Under the pieces are notes generated by a model. The model did no database searches and was not told where the DNA came from. It was given only the letters and a program-made list of their open reading frames with translations. Of a DNA stretch of 64,000 bases, positions 62,700 to 64,000 are shown piece by piece. The stretch comes from Molossus alvarezi (lineage: Eukaryota > Chordata > Mammalia > Chiroptera > Molossidae): positions 91,609,501 to 91,673,500 of the forward strand of contig CM073886.1 of assembly GCA_037176705.1 (NCBI GenBank), in the 5' to 3' direction. Made by a program: the position numbers and the translations under genes. The stretch's first letter is position 1. Every line of letters starts with the position of its first letter.

Positions 62700-63092
62700 T
62701 TTAGTTTGCTTGGGCTGTCGTAACAGCATACCACAGACTGGGCAGCTTAAACATCAGAAATCTGTTTTCTGATAGCTCCGGAGGCTGGATATCTGAGACT
62801 AGGGTGCCAACAATTGGGGGTTCTAATGAGGGCTCACTTCATAGGTTGTAGATAGCTGCCTTCTCTTTGTGCCTTCACATGGCCTTTCTTCTGGTCTCTT
62901 CCTCTTCTTATAATGACAATGTTCCTGTTCGATTGGCATCCCACCCTTAGGACCTAATTTTAACTTAATTACCTCCCTTGAGGACCTTTCTCCAGGTATC
63001 ATCGTATTGGGCGTTAGGGCTTCAACATATGGATTGGGTGGTGGGCAGGGGGAGAACACAACACAATTGGCTCCACAACAGTACCTAATGAA
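62700..63092 (-). mobile_element. MLT1-like solo LTR
   Basis: Reverse orientation: ACTGGGCAGCTTAAACATCA to GGGCTTCAACATATGGATTG, with the CCTCTTCTTATAATGACAAT segment between. No retroviral coding sequence adjoins. Confidence 0.78.
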
Positions 63093-63197
63093 CCGAAGCT
63101 TTTCAAAATTTATATCATTAGAATGCGGTTTTCTTGTGTGTCTCTTCTGTTACAGAATGCATAGAATAAAAGCTCTGGCATAAAAGAGAAAAATACT

Positions 63198-63398
63198 GCC
63201 TGGCCAGTGTGGCTCCAGTGGACTGAGATCTGTCCCATGGACTGAGAAGTCAGGGCACATGCCTGGGTTGCAGGTTCAATTCCCAGTAGGGGGCGTGCAG
63301 GAGGAAGCCGATCAATGTTTCTCTCTCACATAGATGTTTCTATCTCTCTCTCCCTTTTTCTCTCTCTAAAAGAGTCAATAAAAACATATTATTTTAAA
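63198..63398 (+). mobile_element. Ves SINE (outer member of nested pair)
   Basis: Forward copy starting GCCTGGCCAGTGTGGCTCCA. Its left target duplication AAAAGAGAAAAATACT is at 63182-63197; the right copy is found only after the next SINE (63637-63652). Confidence 0.88.
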
Positions 63399-63404
63399 AA
63401 GAGA

Positions 63405-63636
63405 GCCTTGGCCGGTTTGGCTCAGCAGTTAGAGCGTCAGCCCGTAGACCAAAGAGTGCAGACTCAATTCCGGTCAAGGGAACATACGTAGGTTGCGATT
63501 TGTCCCTGGCCCTGGTCAGGGTCATGCAGGAGGCAACCAGTCAACGTGTCCTTCTCACATCAATGTTTCTCTCTCTCTCCCTCCCTCTCACTCTGTCTGA
63601 AGATAAATAAAAAGATATCCTCGGGTGAGAATTAAA
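63405..63636 (+). mobile_element. Ves SINE inserted into the target duplication of the preceding SINE
   Basis: Forward copy starting GCCTTGGCCGGTTTGGCTCA with a CTCGGGTGAGAATTAAAAA tail. AAAAAGAGA on both sides is its own short duplication. Confidence 0.9.
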
Positions 63637-64000
63637 AAAAGAGAAAAATATTGAGTTGATAATGTCTCAAAAGGTAAAAGTCATTTGTACGTGAACAAGA
63701 AAGTAAAATCAGAAAGTGAAATGGCCAAACAATTTGAAGTTCCCTCATCAATCATCTGTACTTTTCTTAAAAACTGGAACGAGGTAAATACAAGATAAAA
63801 AACCAAGGGTGGTATAATTGGTAAAAGTGTGAAAGACCAATGCATTTTAATTAAAATTAAATCAGCCCATTCAGACCATCTCAGAGCAAATAATATTTCT
63901 AAATTTTGGTCTTTTAAAAAAAAACAACAACCAAAAAAACGAATGAAACTGCACTACAGATAAGGGGTAATGCGAAACTTGGCTCAGTACCATGTTACTA

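Larger units (their letters stand above)
54495..64000 (-). other. RNF180: RNF180 intron 1 (3' part, continues past right edge)
   Basis: Sequence upstream of the exon 2 acceptor. There is no CpG island or promoter-like block, consistent with the non-coding first exon lying farther right. It contains L2 and MER5-like remnants, an MLT1-like LTR, a mariner-type short element and three Ves SINEs. Unassigned stretches over 300 bases: 54560-55250, 55480-56050, 56300-56880, 57030-57540, 57990-59520, 59710-61300, 61910-62240 and 63660-64000. Confidence 0.85.

Overview
The window reads as nuclear DNA of a bat. The evidence is at least seventeen copies of a tRNA-derived SINE matching the Ves family, whose head resembles GCCCTGGCCAGTTTGGCTCA, with a CT-rich middle (TCGATGTTTCTCTCTC) and a tail ending near CTCGGGTGAGGATTAAAA. 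Ves is established in yangochiropteran bats, best known from vespertilionids. I saw no young Helitron or hAT material, so I do not name a species. Base composition is AT-rich, and almost all short open frames are chance or repeat-derived.

The only host gene I can support is RNF180 (Rines, a membrane-anchored RING E3 ubiquitin ligase) on the minus strand. Three consecutive coding exons are present, all in phase 0 with GT-AG borders: exon 2 with the start codon (54494-54360), exon 3 (33881-33786) and the large exon 4 (32421-31462). Together they give 397 intact codons. They cover the N-terminal cysteine-rich (DSPRMC) region, the variable middle and the basic coiled-coil segment. The RING finger and C-terminal membrane segment must lie in later exons; I did not find them in 1-31461, so they are probably beyond the left edge. 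The non-coding first exon and promoter are presumably beyond the right edge. The whole window is therefore interior to one gene: intron 4 (1-31461), intron 3, intron 2 (20.5 kb) and part of intron 1 (54495-64000).

The introns are filled by transposons. 1-14 kb holds scattered Ves SINEs, ancient L2, MIR and MER5-like remnants and an old L1 3' fragment. 14.1-19.1 kb is a minus-strand L1 broken by a Ves SINE. 23.6-26.0 and 28.4-31.0 kb are plus-strand old L1 remnants. 36.7-39.65 kb is another old L1. 41.8-48.8 kb is a nearly full-length minus-strand L1 of about 7 kb with target-site duplications, ORF1, ORF2 and a GC-rich 5' UTR carrying a 73-bp tandem monomer array. 48.9-64 kb has more Ves copies, L2, MLT1-like LTRs and a short mariner-type inverted-repeat element.

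No CRISPR, operon, rRNA or functional tRNA gene is present. The most interesting structures are the period-alternating 5' UTR array of the 7-kb L1, a poly(A) tract at the same place in ORF1 of two L1 copies, a local GC-rich divergence in RNF180 exon 4, the nested SINE pair at 63.2-63.65 kb, a perfect 40-bp alternating purine-pyrimidine palindrome, and a non-transposon-looking local duplication at 26.0-26.8 kb.
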